Shown: positions 7,481 to 16,098, counted from the first letter of the stretch. The stretch: DNA of 47,395 nt from Desulfobacteraceae bacterium (GCA_011389935.1 JAABTJ010000024.1:1-47395), one strand, 5' to 3'. Numbers and translations: made by a program. Notes: a model not told the origin generated them from the sequence alone.

Positions 7481-10381
7481 GTGAATCCAACATCCATCAA
7501 CTCGCTGCCTCTATACAACAGCCGGATACTTAAAGTTTTTCTGGGATATATCCAGAAAGATTTTCCGGATATCAATCCGGACACGGTTCTCAAGGAAGCT
7601 GAGATAGAAGGCTACGAAATTGAAGACCCGGCTCATTGGTTCACTCAGGAGCAGGTGGACCGCTTTTACGATGCGGCCCTCAAGCTGACGGGTGAACCCG
7701 GAATTGCACGAAAAGCCGGCCGCTTTGCTTCTTACGAGGCATTGGGCGCCACAAAGCAATATCTGCTGGGCCTGATGACCCCTTCGACGATTTACCTGCT
7801 GATGGAAAAAGTCTATCCCCTTTTCAGCCGTGGTGCCAACATCCGGACAAGAAAAATCAGGTCCAATGTTTTTGAAATCATTGCTACACCTTCGCCGGAA
7901 ACAACCGAAAAACCGTATCAATGTGAGAACCGAACCGGTTTTTTTGAGGCAGTGGCCAAACTATTCACAAACCATTATGCTATCATCGAGCATCCGGAAT
8001 GTATACACAAAGGCGATGCCTGCTGCCGTTACGTAATCTCGTGGCATCACTCGAAGCACCACTTCTGGAAACGGCTACGAAATATTTTTCTTTTGGGCAG
8101 CCTTTTCACTTGCGGGGTTTTATTTTTCCTGTTGCCGATGTCGTCCTGGACTATTTCCGTATTGGCGATTGCATTGCTGGCCTCGCTCATCACCTATAAC
8201 TCCGAAAGGCTTGAAAACAAAACCCTTTTAAAAACCATCGAAAATCAAAAAGAAGCGGCCCAGGATCATCTGATCGAAAGCAACATCCGTTACAACAATG
8301 CCCTCCTGATCCTTGAAATCGGCCAGGCGACGTCAACCATCCGGAATGAAATCAGAATTATTGAAACCGTGGCCCACGTCATGGAAAGACGCCTGCCTTT
8401 TGACCGCGGCATAATCATGCTCACAAACGAAGAAGAAACACTGCTCGTCTACAAGGGTGGATACGGCCATACCGAAGACCAGGAACAATTGCTGAGAAAA
8501 ACTGAATTTCACATTAACAAACCCGATTCCAAGGGGCTTTTTGTCATGGCCCTGAGAAAACGAAAACCGTTTCTCATCAAAAACCTCAATGCCATAGAAG
8601 ACACATTTTCTCATAAAAGCCTTGAATTCGCAAGAGAACTGGGTGGAGAGTCGCTCATCTGCGTACCGATTGTTTATGAAAAAAAATCACTCGGCATTCT
8701 GGCGGTGGATAACGGCCGATCTAAAATTGACTTGCGGCAAAGCGACATGAATCTATTGATGGGAGTTGCCTCGGAAACGGCCATCAGCATCATCAACGCC
8801 CGGTCTTTTAAAAAAATCCGTGAAAACGAGGCACGCTACCGGCTTTTGTCGGATAATATTTCCGATATCATCTGGGTTTTTGATTTATCCACGCAAACTT
8901 TTTCCTATGTCAGCCCATCGATTGAAAATACCCTTGGATATACCCCAGAGGAATTTGTCGGACTGCTCCCCAAAGACATTTTTACCCCAAAATCATTGAA
9001 GCTGGCCACCCGGCTGATCAAGGAAGAGCTGAAAAAAGAAAAAACAGTCAACTCGGACCCCGTCCGCCCCAAAACCATCGAAGTCAAGCAGTTCTGCAAA
9101 GACGGACAGTCCATTTGGCTTGAAATCACGGCAAAATTCATCCGGGACAAGGATGGCCGCCCCGCCAGTATTTTGGGCGTTTCCCGGGACATCAGCGAAA
9201 GAAAGGTGGCGGAAGCCGAGAAAAATCATTTGGAAGCCAAGCTTCAGCAAGCCCAAAAAATGGAAGCCGTGGGTACTTTGGCCGGCGGTATCGCGCATGA
9301 CTTCAACAATATCCTATCGGCGGTTATCGGATATACGGAACTGGGGCTGAACGATGCTTCCGACAATCCCGAACTCAAGCGGAAAATGGAGCAGGTTCTG
9401 AAGGCCGGATACCGGGCACGGGACCTTGTGAAGCAGATTCTTGCCTTCAGTCGCCATGCCGAGCACGAAATGATAACCGTGATGGCCAAACCGGTCATCA
9501 GCGAAGCCCTCAAGTTGCTCAGGGCATCGATTCCCAGTACCATTGAAATCCGGCATAACCTGGAAAGCGATTCCATGATATTCGGTGATCCGACCCAAAT
9601 TCATCAGATACTGATGAACCTATGCACGAACGCAGAACATGCAATGGGTGAATCCGGAGGAATTCTTGATATCGGGCTGAGGGATGTCCATTTTGACGAA
9701 ACGAGTGCCGACAGAAATCCCGGAACAACGCCGGGACCCCACCTGTGCCTCACCGTCAGCGATACCGGCACTGGGATACCGGAAGAAATTATGGTGCGCT
9801 TGTTCGAGCCGTTTTTTACCACCAAGGACCCCGATAAGGGAACCGGACTGGGGCTTTCCGTTGTGCACGGCATTGTCAGAAGCCACCGTGGTGCGGTAAC
9901 CGTTGAAAGCAACCCGGGTAAGGGAACCGTCTTTCGCGTCTATTTACCGATTGTTGAAAAGACAACCCCGCCGAAATATGAAACCAGCCCACCGTTTCAA
10001 ACAGGAAGTGAACGAATTCTCTTCGTGGATGATGAAAAAAGTATTGCGGCCATGGGCAGCGAGATGCTCAGTCAGCTGGGTTACCATGTTGTGGTTTGTA
10101 CCAGCAGCGTGGAGGCCCTGGAGGCGTTCAGGGCGCATCCGGATCAATTTGACCTGGTAATCACCGATATGACCATGCCCCGTATAACAGGCGCCAAATT
10201 GGCCGAAGAGATGTTGCGTATCCGGCCTGACATTCCCATTATCCTTTGCACAGGATTCAGCCGATCCATCAACGAGGAAGAGGCTCTAAAAATAGGCATT
10301 CGCGCTTTTACCATGAAACCGATCAGCATTGAGCAAATCGCAAAAACAATCCGCCACGTTCTGGACAGCGAAGGGGATTAG
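7481..10381 (+). CDS. Membrane-bound hybrid sensor histidine kinase (GAF-PAS-HK-REC)
   Basis: A 966-residue hybrid two-component kinase. Residues 1-190 form a cytosolic sensory module resembling the V4R/heme-NO-associated group, with the Cys-rich end HPECIHKGDACCRYVISW. Two transmembrane helices follow (about 203-240), then a GAF domain (about 275-440) and a PAS domain (about 452-575, ending VSRDISERKVAEAE). The HisKA domain has GTLAGGIAHDFNNIL with phospho-acceptor His606. The ATPase has N-box LMNLCTNAEHAM, G1 DTGTGI and G2 GTGLGLS. The C-terminal receiver has FVDDEK and phospho-acceptor Asp896 (LVITDMTMPR). No output domain is present, so it must pass phosphate to another protein. GTG start. 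It is convergent with the radical SAM gene. Confidence 0.9.
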   Translation: MNPTSINSLPLYNSRILKVFLGYIQKDFPDINPDTVLKEAEIEGYEIEDPAHWFTQEQVDRFYDAALKLTGEPGIARKAGRFASYEALGATKQYLLGLMTPSTIYLLMEKVYPLFSRGANIRTRKIRSNVFEIIATPSPETTEKPYQCENRTGFFEAVAKLFTNHYAIIEHPECIHKGDACCRYVISWHHSKHHFWKRLRNIFLLGSLFTCGVLFFLLPMSSWTISVLAIALLASLITYNSERLENKTLLKTIENQKEAAQDHLIESNIRYNNALLILEIGQATSTIRNEIRIIETVAHVMERRLPFDRGIIMLTNEEETLLVYKGGYGHTEDQEQLLRKTEFHINKPDSKGLFVMALRKRKPFLIKNLNAIEDTFSHKSLEFARELGGESLICVPIVYEKKSLGILAVDNGRSKIDLRQSDMNLLMGVASETAISIINARSFKKIRENEARYRLLSDNISDIIWVFDLSTQTFSYVSPSIENTLGYTPEEFVGLLPKDIFTPKSLKLATRLIKEELKKEKTVNSDPVRPKTIEVKQFCKDGQSIWLEITAKFIRDKDGRPASILGVSRDISERKVAEAEKNHLEAKLQQAQKMEAVGTLAGGIAHDFNNILSAVIGYTELGLNDASDNPELKRKMEQVLKAGYRARDLVKQILAFSRHAEHEMITVMAKPVISEALKLLRASIPSTIEIRHNLESDSMIFGDPTQIHQILMNLCTNAEHAMGESGGILDIGLRDVHFDETSADRNPGTTPGPHLCLTVSDTGTGIPEEIMVRLFEPFFTTKDPDKGTGLGLSVVHGIVRSHRGAVTVESNPGKGTVFRVYLPIVEKTTPPKYETSPPFQTGSERILFVDDEKSIAAMGSEMLSQLGYHVVVCTSSVEALEAFRAHPDQFDLVITDMTMPRITGAKLAEEMLRIRPDIPIILCTGFSRSINEEEALKIGIRAFTMKPISIEQIAKTIRHVLDSEGD

Positions 10382-10411
10382 AAAACAAGACCGGTTAATG
10401 AAGCCTTCCGT

Positions 10412-12052
10412 CTATTGTCCCTTTTTGACCGTCCAGGGCGGAACGAAATCCAGATACTGCTTTACGTAATTCCTGCTTTTTTTTTCAAATATTTCGATTT
10501 TTTCCGAAAGAACAAACTCCTCGCCCAAACTATCCACCATCTCTTTGAGCAAAGTCAGAGGGGTTTTGTTTTGCACGCGCATCAGCAGAGCAAAAAAATA
10601 AGGGCGGCTGTTCAAAAAATTAAACAGGCGGAGTGTGGAGCAATAATATCGAACTTGTTCTTCCGGAAGGTGATTGATGTATGGATTGCTGCCGAGAAAG
10701 GACCAGTCATCCTTAAATTCTTCATGGCTGAACAAAAAACTGCCATAACAGTCCGGATGGAGGGAATATCGCGAAATATGCAGCGTGTCCTGCTCTTCGT
10801 TAAAATCGTCCGTTCCCGGCATATAAAAAAGCGGGTGGATAACACAAATATTTTCCGGTGCCCATGGCAAATTTTCCTGCGCCGTTTGATCGATCATCCG
10901 ATTGAGGGCTTCAAAATCATGTCCGACTGCGCATTCGATGGCAAAGTGCATGGTGTTGTCCAGCTCTTCCTCGGTCTCGCCGGAAAAACCCGCTATAAAG
11001 CTTCCGATAAAGCGAATTCCATTATGATTGAAGATTTTCAATTTTTCAAAAGTGGAGATGGAATTGACCACTTTCCGGATTTTCTTTTGTGCATTGCGAT
11101 TGGGCGTTTCAAAACCGGTAAATATAAGCCTGCAGCCCGCTTGTGAGAGCAGCGGTGCCATATCATCCGGCAAACGGTCCAGCCGTGAATAGCAGCCCCA
11201 CGAAATATTCTTTTTTTCTTCCAATAGCGCATTAGACAGGTCAAAAAGAAATTTCTTTTCGAGATTGTCCTGGGTAAAAAAACTAAAATTTCCGCCTTTT
11301 TCAGCAAGATATATCATTTCTTCGATAATTTCCGGCACGGGCCGGTATCGCACTCTCCCTCCCCAGATTTTTGCGGGTGCGCAAAATGAACAACGGTATG
11401 GGCATCCGCGCCCCGACTCAATCAGAACAAAACCGGGGTGAACATAGGGATTTTTTGTGTTATGGGCAATGTACTCACCGATTTTAACCAAAGAGTAATC
11501 CGGGGAGGGTATTGGCTCGTTTTCATCAAGATAAACCCTTGGATTTTCAACCACACTGCCATTTTTTCTGAATGCAACCGAAGGAACATTTGAAAAATCT
11601 CCGTTTCCAAGAGCCTTTGGAATGAGGTGCTCAATAACAGGCTCTCCCTCTCCCTTGACAATGACGTCTATGTCCGGGCACCGGGCAAGCGCTTCCCCGG
11701 CCTTTAGTGTGGGGCCGACCCCGCCCACAACAATGAGGCAGGGACGTTGTTTTTTTATCCGTTTCGAAAGCTTCAAAACCACCAGGTGGTTTAGGCCGTG
11801 CACGGTAAAAAGGATGATATCCGGATTTTTTTCAAGGATCAGGTCGCCCGCTTTCCTGTAAAAGCGCTCATCATCGGGAAGAATCCCCTGCTTGAGCATG
11901 AGATCCAGGTCCAGCACTTCATGTGAAAACTCGTTGCCGTGTCCCTGAATTTGTTTCAGGCATGTGCCGAGAACCAGCAACGGTAGCGGTATAAAAGCGG
12001 TCTTGTTTAAATAGATGGAAACAGGTGGATTAACCAGTAAAATATGTTTCAT
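10412..12052 (-). CDS. B12-binding-type radical SAM protein
   Basis: A 546-residue protein with an N-terminal cobalamin-binding-like Rossmann domain (residues 1-150; ILLVNPP start, VVGGVGPTL loop, IDVIVKGEGE). The radical SAM barrel binds a 4Fe-4S cluster through Cys217, Cys221 and Cys224 (GRGCPYRCSFC), and GFETPN is a later barrel segment. The C-terminal region of about 170 residues is unassigned. The canonical DxHxxG histidine for base-off cobalamin is not obvious, so B12 binding is by fold only. Such proteins catalyse methylations or rearrangements in lipid, cofactor or peptide metabolism; the substrate here is unknown. It is probably transcribed with the amidohydrolase behind it (97-bp gap). 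Confidence 0.85.
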   Translation of the reverse strand: MKHILLVNPPVSIYLNKTAFIPLPLLVLGTCLKQIQGHGNEFSHEVLDLDLMLKQGILPDDERFYRKAGDLILEKNPDIILFTVHGLNHLVVLKLSKRIKKQRPCLIVVGGVGPTLKAGEALARCPDIDVIVKGEGEPVIEHLIPKALGNGDFSNVPSVAFRKNGSVVENPRVYLDENEPIPSPDYSLVKIGEYIAHNTKNPYVHPGFVLIESGRGCPYRCSFCAPAKIWGGRVRYRPVPEIIEEMIYLAEKGGNFSFFTQDNLEKKFLFDLSNALLEEKKNISWGCYSRLDRLPDDMAPLLSQAGCRLIFTGFETPNRNAQKKIRKVVNSISTFEKLKIFNHNGIRFIGSFIAGFSGETEEELDNTMHFAIECAVGHDFEALNRMIDQTAQENLPWAPENICVIHPLFYMPGTDDFNEEQDTLHISRYSLHPDCYGSFLFSHEEFKDDWSFLGSNPYINHLPEEQVRYYCSTLRLFNFLNSRPYFFALLMRVQNKTPLTLLKEMVDSLGEEFVLSEKIEIFEKKSRNYVKQYLDFVPPWTVKKGQ

Positions 12053-12149
12053 TTCATCATTTCTCCCTCTTTTGCTTCCGGATATATCAATCAGGATCTA
12101 AACACAACACCATAATTTGGATCGTAATAAAGCTGAGGCGCGACCGGTA

Positions 12150-13673
12150 TTACAGGGATGTGAGACCCACCCCGTCATACTTAAGAAAAACGCCGCCTTT
12201 CATTACCGTCCGTACATTTCTCAAAGCAACAGGATTTTCGAGGGGATTGCCATCAAGCAAGATTAAATCTGCGATTCCACCCGGTTGAACAATACCGCGG
12301 TCGTTGAGTCCATGGATTTTTGCATTCACCGAGGTCAAATACTTCATGATGTCTGGTGCTGAGATCCCCAATTTTGTATAATGTGTTATTTCATCACATA
12401 TTCTGCCGAAAAATCCGCTATACGTCCCACCGATATCGGTTCCGAAGCCGATAATGCCAGCATCATGCGCTGCCTGGGTATTGCGCCTTACAAAATTGAA
12501 GTGATTTCGGAAATAGACATTATCAAGTTCCAGAATCTCCTGCCCGCTACGCGACTCATTAGCGATGGTGCTTTGTATCCTTTTTTTAATCTGCCGGTTG
12601 GCTTCAGGAGTCATAAATGTTTCCGGATTTTCTTCCAGCCACGAAATAAAATTTGGCATTTCAAACGCATCGCCGTAGACCATCACCGTGGGAATAATAA
12701 AATACCCTGCATCGCGCATTTTATGGATAACCGTGTCTTTGAGATCTGTGTCAAAGGTCATATGCTGGATCCTGATCACAGCCCCCGTTTCAATTGCCAG
12801 GTCCACACATTTTTCCGTACCCAGTCCAAACGGCGAATGAATGCTTACAGCCATGTCGGTTTCCCGCCCAATCCGCAGGATTGCCCTCATCCAATCATCA
12901 TCAAAAACCGGGAAATCCTGCGGACGAGAGAATTGTTTGGCCGAGAACGGATGGGGTTGATAAGTGGTTTTAATATGATCGCCGCCGTCATCTCTTATTT
13001 TGTAGCAGACCTTTTTGAGTTCCGTGATGGTATTTGGCCGGGTCGCCACCTGTCCTTCAAGAAGCCATGCCTGAAAGGGATCAATACGCTTTACCTGGGT
13101 TGGATATCCAAGTGTTTTGTCCCTGATCGGCGAAATTAATGTAAAGCAGTTTAAAGATCCCGGTCCGGGCAGATCGTTTTTATCTGTAAGCTTCTGGAAC
13201 TCCTTGATAATTCCCCGGGGGCCGCCCATATCGCAAACGGTGGTGACGCCGCTATATACGGTCTGCAGATGATTCAGCGCGATCTGCCTTCTCATCTGGC
13301 GAACCGCTGCGATATTGACATCATAGGTGAACGGGGAGCACAAATGGACATGACCATCAATCAATCCGGGCATTAATGTCCTGCCGGACGCATCTACAGT
13401 GAAACAGTTCTGCGGAATTGCAACTTTCTCTTTACAACCAACTTCGACAATCTTTTCGCCGACAACGAATACAGTCATATCCGGCTGCAGCCCGGGATGA
13501 ATACCGTCAAAAAGACTACAATTGATAAATGCAATGCCATCCCCGTGGCAGTTTATCTCGTTGCGCAAAGGCCCGGTTTTCGTTATGGAATGCAGGTGTC
13601 CGCCCATACCCGCTCTTTTCACCGCCATTCTCAACCAGTTGTTGAGTCCGTTGAAACTCTTTCCGGCAGCCAT
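12150..13673 (-). CDS. Metal-dependent amidohydrolase (imidazolonepropionase-like)
   Basis: A 507-residue member of the amidohydrolase superfamily. The beta-sandwich start (AFINCSLFDG), the metal motif LMPGLIDGHVHL (His108, His110), later histidines in SIHSPFG and RIQHMTF, the metal aspartate in GFGTDIGGTYSG and the C-terminal GGIADLILLDGNPLENP follow the imidazolonepropionase/prolidase-like branch. The N-terminal 45 residues before the usual start are unusual, but a strong Shine-Dalgarno GAGGAGG 7 bp before the ATG at 13673 supports this start. The substrate (cyclic amide, dipeptide or other) is not predictable. It lies upstream of the radical SAM gene in the same orientation inside the island. 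Confidence 0.85.
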   Translation of the reverse strand: MAAGKSFNGLNNWLRMAVKRAGMGGHLHSITKTGPLRNEINCHGDGIAFINCSLFDGIHPGLQPDMTVFVVGEKIVEVGCKEKVAIPQNCFTVDASGRTLMPGLIDGHVHLCSPFTYDVNIAAVRQMRRQIALNHLQTVYSGVTTVCDMGGPRGIIKEFQKLTDKNDLPGPGSLNCFTLISPIRDKTLGYPTQVKRIDPFQAWLLEGQVATRPNTITELKKVCYKIRDDGGDHIKTTYQPHPFSAKQFSRPQDFPVFDDDWMRAILRIGRETDMAVSIHSPFGLGTEKCVDLAIETGAVIRIQHMTFDTDLKDTVIHKMRDAGYFIIPTVMVYGDAFEMPNFISWLEENPETFMTPEANRQIKKRIQSTIANESRSGQEILELDNVYFRNHFNFVRRNTQAAHDAGIIGFGTDIGGTYSGFFGRICDEITHYTKLGISAPDIMKYLTSVNAKIHGLNDRGIVQPGGIADLILLDGNPLENPVALRNVRTVMKGGVFLKYDGVGLTSL

Positions 13674-13890
13674 ACATCCCTCCTCGTTTTTTGATCAATT
13701 CATAGTCAATGGTATTCTCGCCGGCCTCCGAAACCCATAGCGAACACCCTCCAAGCGGCGGCTTAAACCAGAAAACGCCGGCATATCCTGCGCGCAGGGC
13801 ATAAACGATAACAATCGCTGTCAACACCAACAAAGCAAATGCAGTCCAGGTGACATTATTTCCCCGATTAAATAAATTGACGGAATTCAA
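13516..13890 (-). CDS. Possible small membrane protein overlapping the amidohydrolase start
   Basis: A 124-codon frame with a TTG start. Its first 80 residues read as a short N-terminal tail, one clear transmembrane helix (about residues 14-35, TWTAFALLVLTAIVIVYALR) and a small outer segment. The last 50 residues overlap the amidohydrolase gene by 158 bp in another frame and look like shadow sequence. Either this is a real small membrane protein, or the N-terminal part of a longer gene whose 3' part was lost at the island junction, or noise. I do not recognise the family. Confidence 0.35.
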   Translation of the reverse strand: MNSVNLFNRGNNVTWTAFALLVLTAIVIVYALRAGYAGVFWFKPPLGGCSLWVSEAGENTIDYELIKKRGGMYGCRKEFQRTQQLVENGGEKSGYGRTPAFHNENRAFAQRDKLPRGWHCIYQL

Positions 13891-13990
13891 GCTCGCATCC
13901 TTAACAATGTGTCCTTAGGCATGACAGTTCTTTTCGGGAATGTCTCGGGATAGCAGTCACCGGTCCGGTCTTCAAAACGGACGATATATT

Positions 13991-14022
13991 CCTTAGCGGA
14001 GCCTTTCCTTAGCGGAGCCTTT
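13991..14022. repeat. 16-bp tandem duplication
   Basis: The unit CCTTAGCGGAGCCTTT is repeated exactly twice, followed by a partial third start (CCTTGGGCTC). It coincides with the stop codon of the broken gene on the minus strand, so it may have arisen by slippage after that gene decayed. Confidence 0.8.
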
Positions 14023-14340
14023 CCTTGGGCTCTCGGATATCCGGCTTATCGGGTTTCGCATCCACCGGAAAGTCGACCAGGGAATCGATGGGATCGTCGT
14101 GGCGGTTCTTGGGAACCATGAAAAGGAGATTCCATGAGAAATCGCCGATGACTTTTAGAAACGTGGCCTCATAAAGATTAGGAACCGGCTTTATGTACCA
14201 AAATGTATACCAGGATCTGACTTGTATGTAAAGGTTTCGTTACCACTTGATCTTGTAGGTATTTAAAAGGAAAGGTTGTCGGCGGCCAACAGGAAGGATG
14301 GGAATGCAAAAAAAATAATGGCGGGCTTCTGACGTTTCAT
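14009..14340 (-). pseudogene. Broken secreted-protein gene in the island
   Basis: On the minus strand an ATG at 14340 opens a peptide starting MKRQKPAIIFFAFPSFLLAA, a convincing signal peptide, which hits a TAA after 25 codons. In another frame from about 14230, a continuous reading (FWYIKPVPNLYEATFLKVIG, then about 40 more residues ending KERLR) runs to a TAA at 14009-14011. The two parts look like one exported protein disrupted by a stop and a frameshift, or two unrelated remnants. I do not recognise the family. No intact gene lies between 13891 and 14431. Confidence 0.45.
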
Positions 14341-14410
14341 ACAGCTTGCAACCCACAAAATAGCCGGTTTTTGTGTTCTTTTTGGGTTCTTTGGGCCAAA
14401 AAGAAAAAAT

Positions 14411-14437
14411 AGGGCTTACGAATGAATCGTAAACCCT
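14411..14437 (-). terminator. Terminator downstream of intact tRNA-Arg
   Basis: A hairpin with stem AGGG-TTACGA / TCGTAA-CCCT (14411-14420 with 14427-14437, one mismatch) is followed in minus-strand RNA by a U-rich run (TATTTTTTCTTTTTGG). It starts about 10 bp after the tRNA-Arg CCA and differs from the terminator at 7076-7110, so the island brought its own. A second inverted repeat (TTCTTTTTGG at 14376-14385 with CCAAAAAGAA at 14396-14405) lies just beyond it. Confidence 0.75.
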
Positions 14438-14487
14438 TGATTTTTATGGCGCGCCCGGCAAGATTCGAACTTGCGACCTACGGATTC
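14432..14487 (-). repeat. Island boundary: att direct repeat inside intact tRNA-Arg
   Basis: The right copy of the 56-bp perfect repeat, identical to 7100-7155. Identity stops at the third anticodon base of tRNA-Arg; immediately beyond it the left copy differs by one missing base and then diverges. This places the likely crossover in the anticodon-loop/T-arm half, as for many tyrosine integrases. Confidence 0.9.
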
Positions 14488-14523
14488 GTAGTCCGGCACT
14501 CTATCCAGCTGAGCTACGGGCGC
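14447..14523 (-). tRNA. tRNA-Arg (anticodon ACG)
   Basis: A complete 77-nt tRNA including encoded CCA. Acceptor GCGCCCG pairs with CGGGCGC, with discriminator G. The D arm is GCTCAGCTGGATAGAGT, the anticodon loop CTACGAA (anticodon ACG) and the T arm GCAAG-TTCGAAT-CTTGC. The first anticodon-stem pair is a C-U mismatch. A34 of tRNA-Arg(ACG) is the classical substrate for deamination to inosine by TadA, encoded 1.6 kb away. It is the insertion target of the island. Confidence 0.96.
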
Positions 14524-14539
14524 GTATGAAATTGCGCCT

Positions 14540-14568
14540 TATATACGCCAAGCGCTTGATGGTGTCAA
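14540..14568 (-). promoter_or_regulatory. Sigma70-type promoter for tRNA-Arg
   Basis: On the minus strand, TTGACA (14563-14568) and TATATA (14540-14545) have a 17-bp spacer, and the -10 box ends 16 bp before the tRNA 5' end. It is a strong stable-RNA promoter and remains joined to the intact tRNA after the island insertion. Confidence 0.8.
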
Positions 14569-14781
14569 TAATAAGTTTGGGGTACATATCTGGATGCGAA
14601 AGGCGGCTTGGTTTTCGTCATGGGTCGCGTGATTTTTTTGAAACTTGACATGTCATCGGAATCATGCCATTTTTTCAGGATCACGCTCGCTGTTTTCAGA
14701 ATTGCCTGGTTTTTCAGGCAACATTCTGCAGCCAATCGCAATATAACCCTAACCCCCGTCCGGACCGAAGCGAGACTCCCC

Positions 14782-16098
14782 ATGAATTATTTTATCACAG
14801 GCATCACCGGAACCGTTGTGCCGATTATCGTCGAAGAATTGATGAAAAAGGATGCGAATCCTTATTTTTATTTTGCCATCCGGCGCGGCAAAAAAGACAT
14901 GGATGTTCAAGAGCGGTTTGAAACGACGGCCAACTCCATGGATCTGAGCTACTCCCAGAAAGAATCCCTTATACAGCGCTCCACAGCGGTTGAAATCGAT
15001 GTTGAAAACGAAAACATGGGCATCGATACGGCCATGTACCGGGAATTGATCGAGAATGTGGAAAAAATTCTTCACGGCGCAGCAGATGTGCGATTTGACC
15101 AGCCGTATGAGAATATCAAAATTTCAAACGTGGATTTTACAAAAAAAATGTATGCCCTGTTTGAAGAGATAAAAGAAAATCGGAAGGCGTCCGGCCAATC
15201 TCCGGCCACCCTGTATTATATTTCCACGGGGTATGCATACGGCATATATAAAAAACCGATACCCGAGGATTATCCGGATTTCAATCCGGGGAAACCGGAC
15301 AACACCTATGCACAAACCAAGGCCGAGGCAAAAAAATTTCTCCTCGATAAGATCCGGCGCCTCGATGACCGCATCGTTATTTTTGAACCCACCATTATCG
15401 GCGGCGCGGCAGGAACCGGAAAGACAAGGGCATACAACCTCCACTACGTTGTCATGATGCTGGGATACCTGGGAAAGCTGCCCTTTTTGACCGCCCCTGA
15501 GAACCGCCCGGATATCGTGCCGGTGGACTGGGTCGCAGCGGTGATCTCCGATATCATGTCCAAAGACCAATACCATCGGGGGACACTGCGACTCTCCATG
15601 GGATCCCGCAGCGCGACGATCCGGTATATGCATGACATGGGATATCATTATTACACGGCCAACGACCCGGTGCCCGGACACGTAATTCCCAAAATCCGTT
15701 TTGTCCCGCGCTGGCTGTTTCTTTCCATGATTCAGATCCAAAAAGGATGGTATTCAAGCCTGTATTTTGTTACGGGCATGCGGCGCTACCGTAAAATTAT
15801 CAAAGGCATTCAGCTGCTGGAGGGATATTTCCCGTATATTACCGGGTATAAGGTTTTTGAGAATGAAAAAAGCACGGAACTGATCCGAAAATATACCGAT
15901 TGCAGACCCGCACCGGCCCTTCATGAAATCCGGGACGACGAGGGGAATATCATTGAAAAAGGGTATTACCGAAAAATCCTGGCAGACACCCTGGAAACCG
16001 GTTGGGGTGGTATGATTGATTTTGAACGTTTGAAAAAACGGGAGATGCATAGCAAAAGCAAAAACCCGAAAAAGGTTTTCGGTACTTTGCGGAAGTAA
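14782..16098 (+). CDS. NAD(P)-dependent SDR, fatty-acyl-reductase-like
   Basis: A 438-residue extended SDR with the nucleotide motif FITGITGTVVPII at the N-terminus, a catalytic serine segment YYISTGYAYG and the pair YAQTK. It then has a segment typical of the male-sterility/NAD_binding_4 branch (FEPTIIGGAAGTGKTRAYNL) and a long, partly hydrophobic C-terminal part. That branch includes acyl-CoA/acyl-ACP reductases, so a lipid or acyl substrate is plausible but not shown. The frame is open 58 codons upstream, but that part has no SDR features, and the ATG at 14782 begins directly at the Rossmann strand. It lies next to tRNA-Arg and 36 bp before tadA. Confidence 0.8.
   Translation: MNYFITGITGTVVPIIVEELMKKDANPYFYFAIRRGKKDMDVQERFETTANSMDLSYSQKESLIQRSTAVEIDVENENMGIDTAMYRELIENVEKILHGAADVRFDQPYENIKISNVDFTKKMYALFEEIKENRKASGQSPATLYYISTGYAYGIYKKPIPEDYPDFNPGKPDNTYAQTKAEAKKFLLDKIRRLDDRIVIFEPTIIGGAAGTGKTRAYNLHYVVMMLGYLGKLPFLTAPENRPDIVPVDWVAAVISDIMSKDQYHRGTLRLSMGSRSATIRYMHDMGYHYYTANDPVPGHVIPKIRFVPRWLFLSMIQIQKGWYSSLYFVTGMRRYRKIIKGIQLLEGYFPYITGYKVFENEKSTELIRKYTDCRPAPALHEIRDDEGNIIEKGYYRKILADTLETGWGGMIDFERLKKREMHSKSKNPKKVFGTLRK

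Larger units (their letters stand above)
7100..14487. mobile_element. tRNA-Arg-integrated genomic island, no integrase seen
   Basis: The element is bounded by 56-bp perfect direct repeats, with the intact tRNA on the right and the displaced 3' fragment on the left, the geometry expected for tyrosine-recombinase insertion at a tRNA 3' end. Cargo: a hybrid histidine kinase, a B12-type radical SAM protein, an amidohydrolase, a small membrane ORF and a broken secreted-protein gene. Non-coding parts and the radical SAM gene look A+T-richer than the flanks. No integrase, excisionase, relaxase or transposase frame is visible, so it is either a decayed island or one mobilised in trans. Confidence 0.8.

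Noticed and set aside
13497..13694. Plus-strand short frames over the amidohydrolase start
   Set aside because: No ribosome-binding site, and they are antisense to a well-supported gene.
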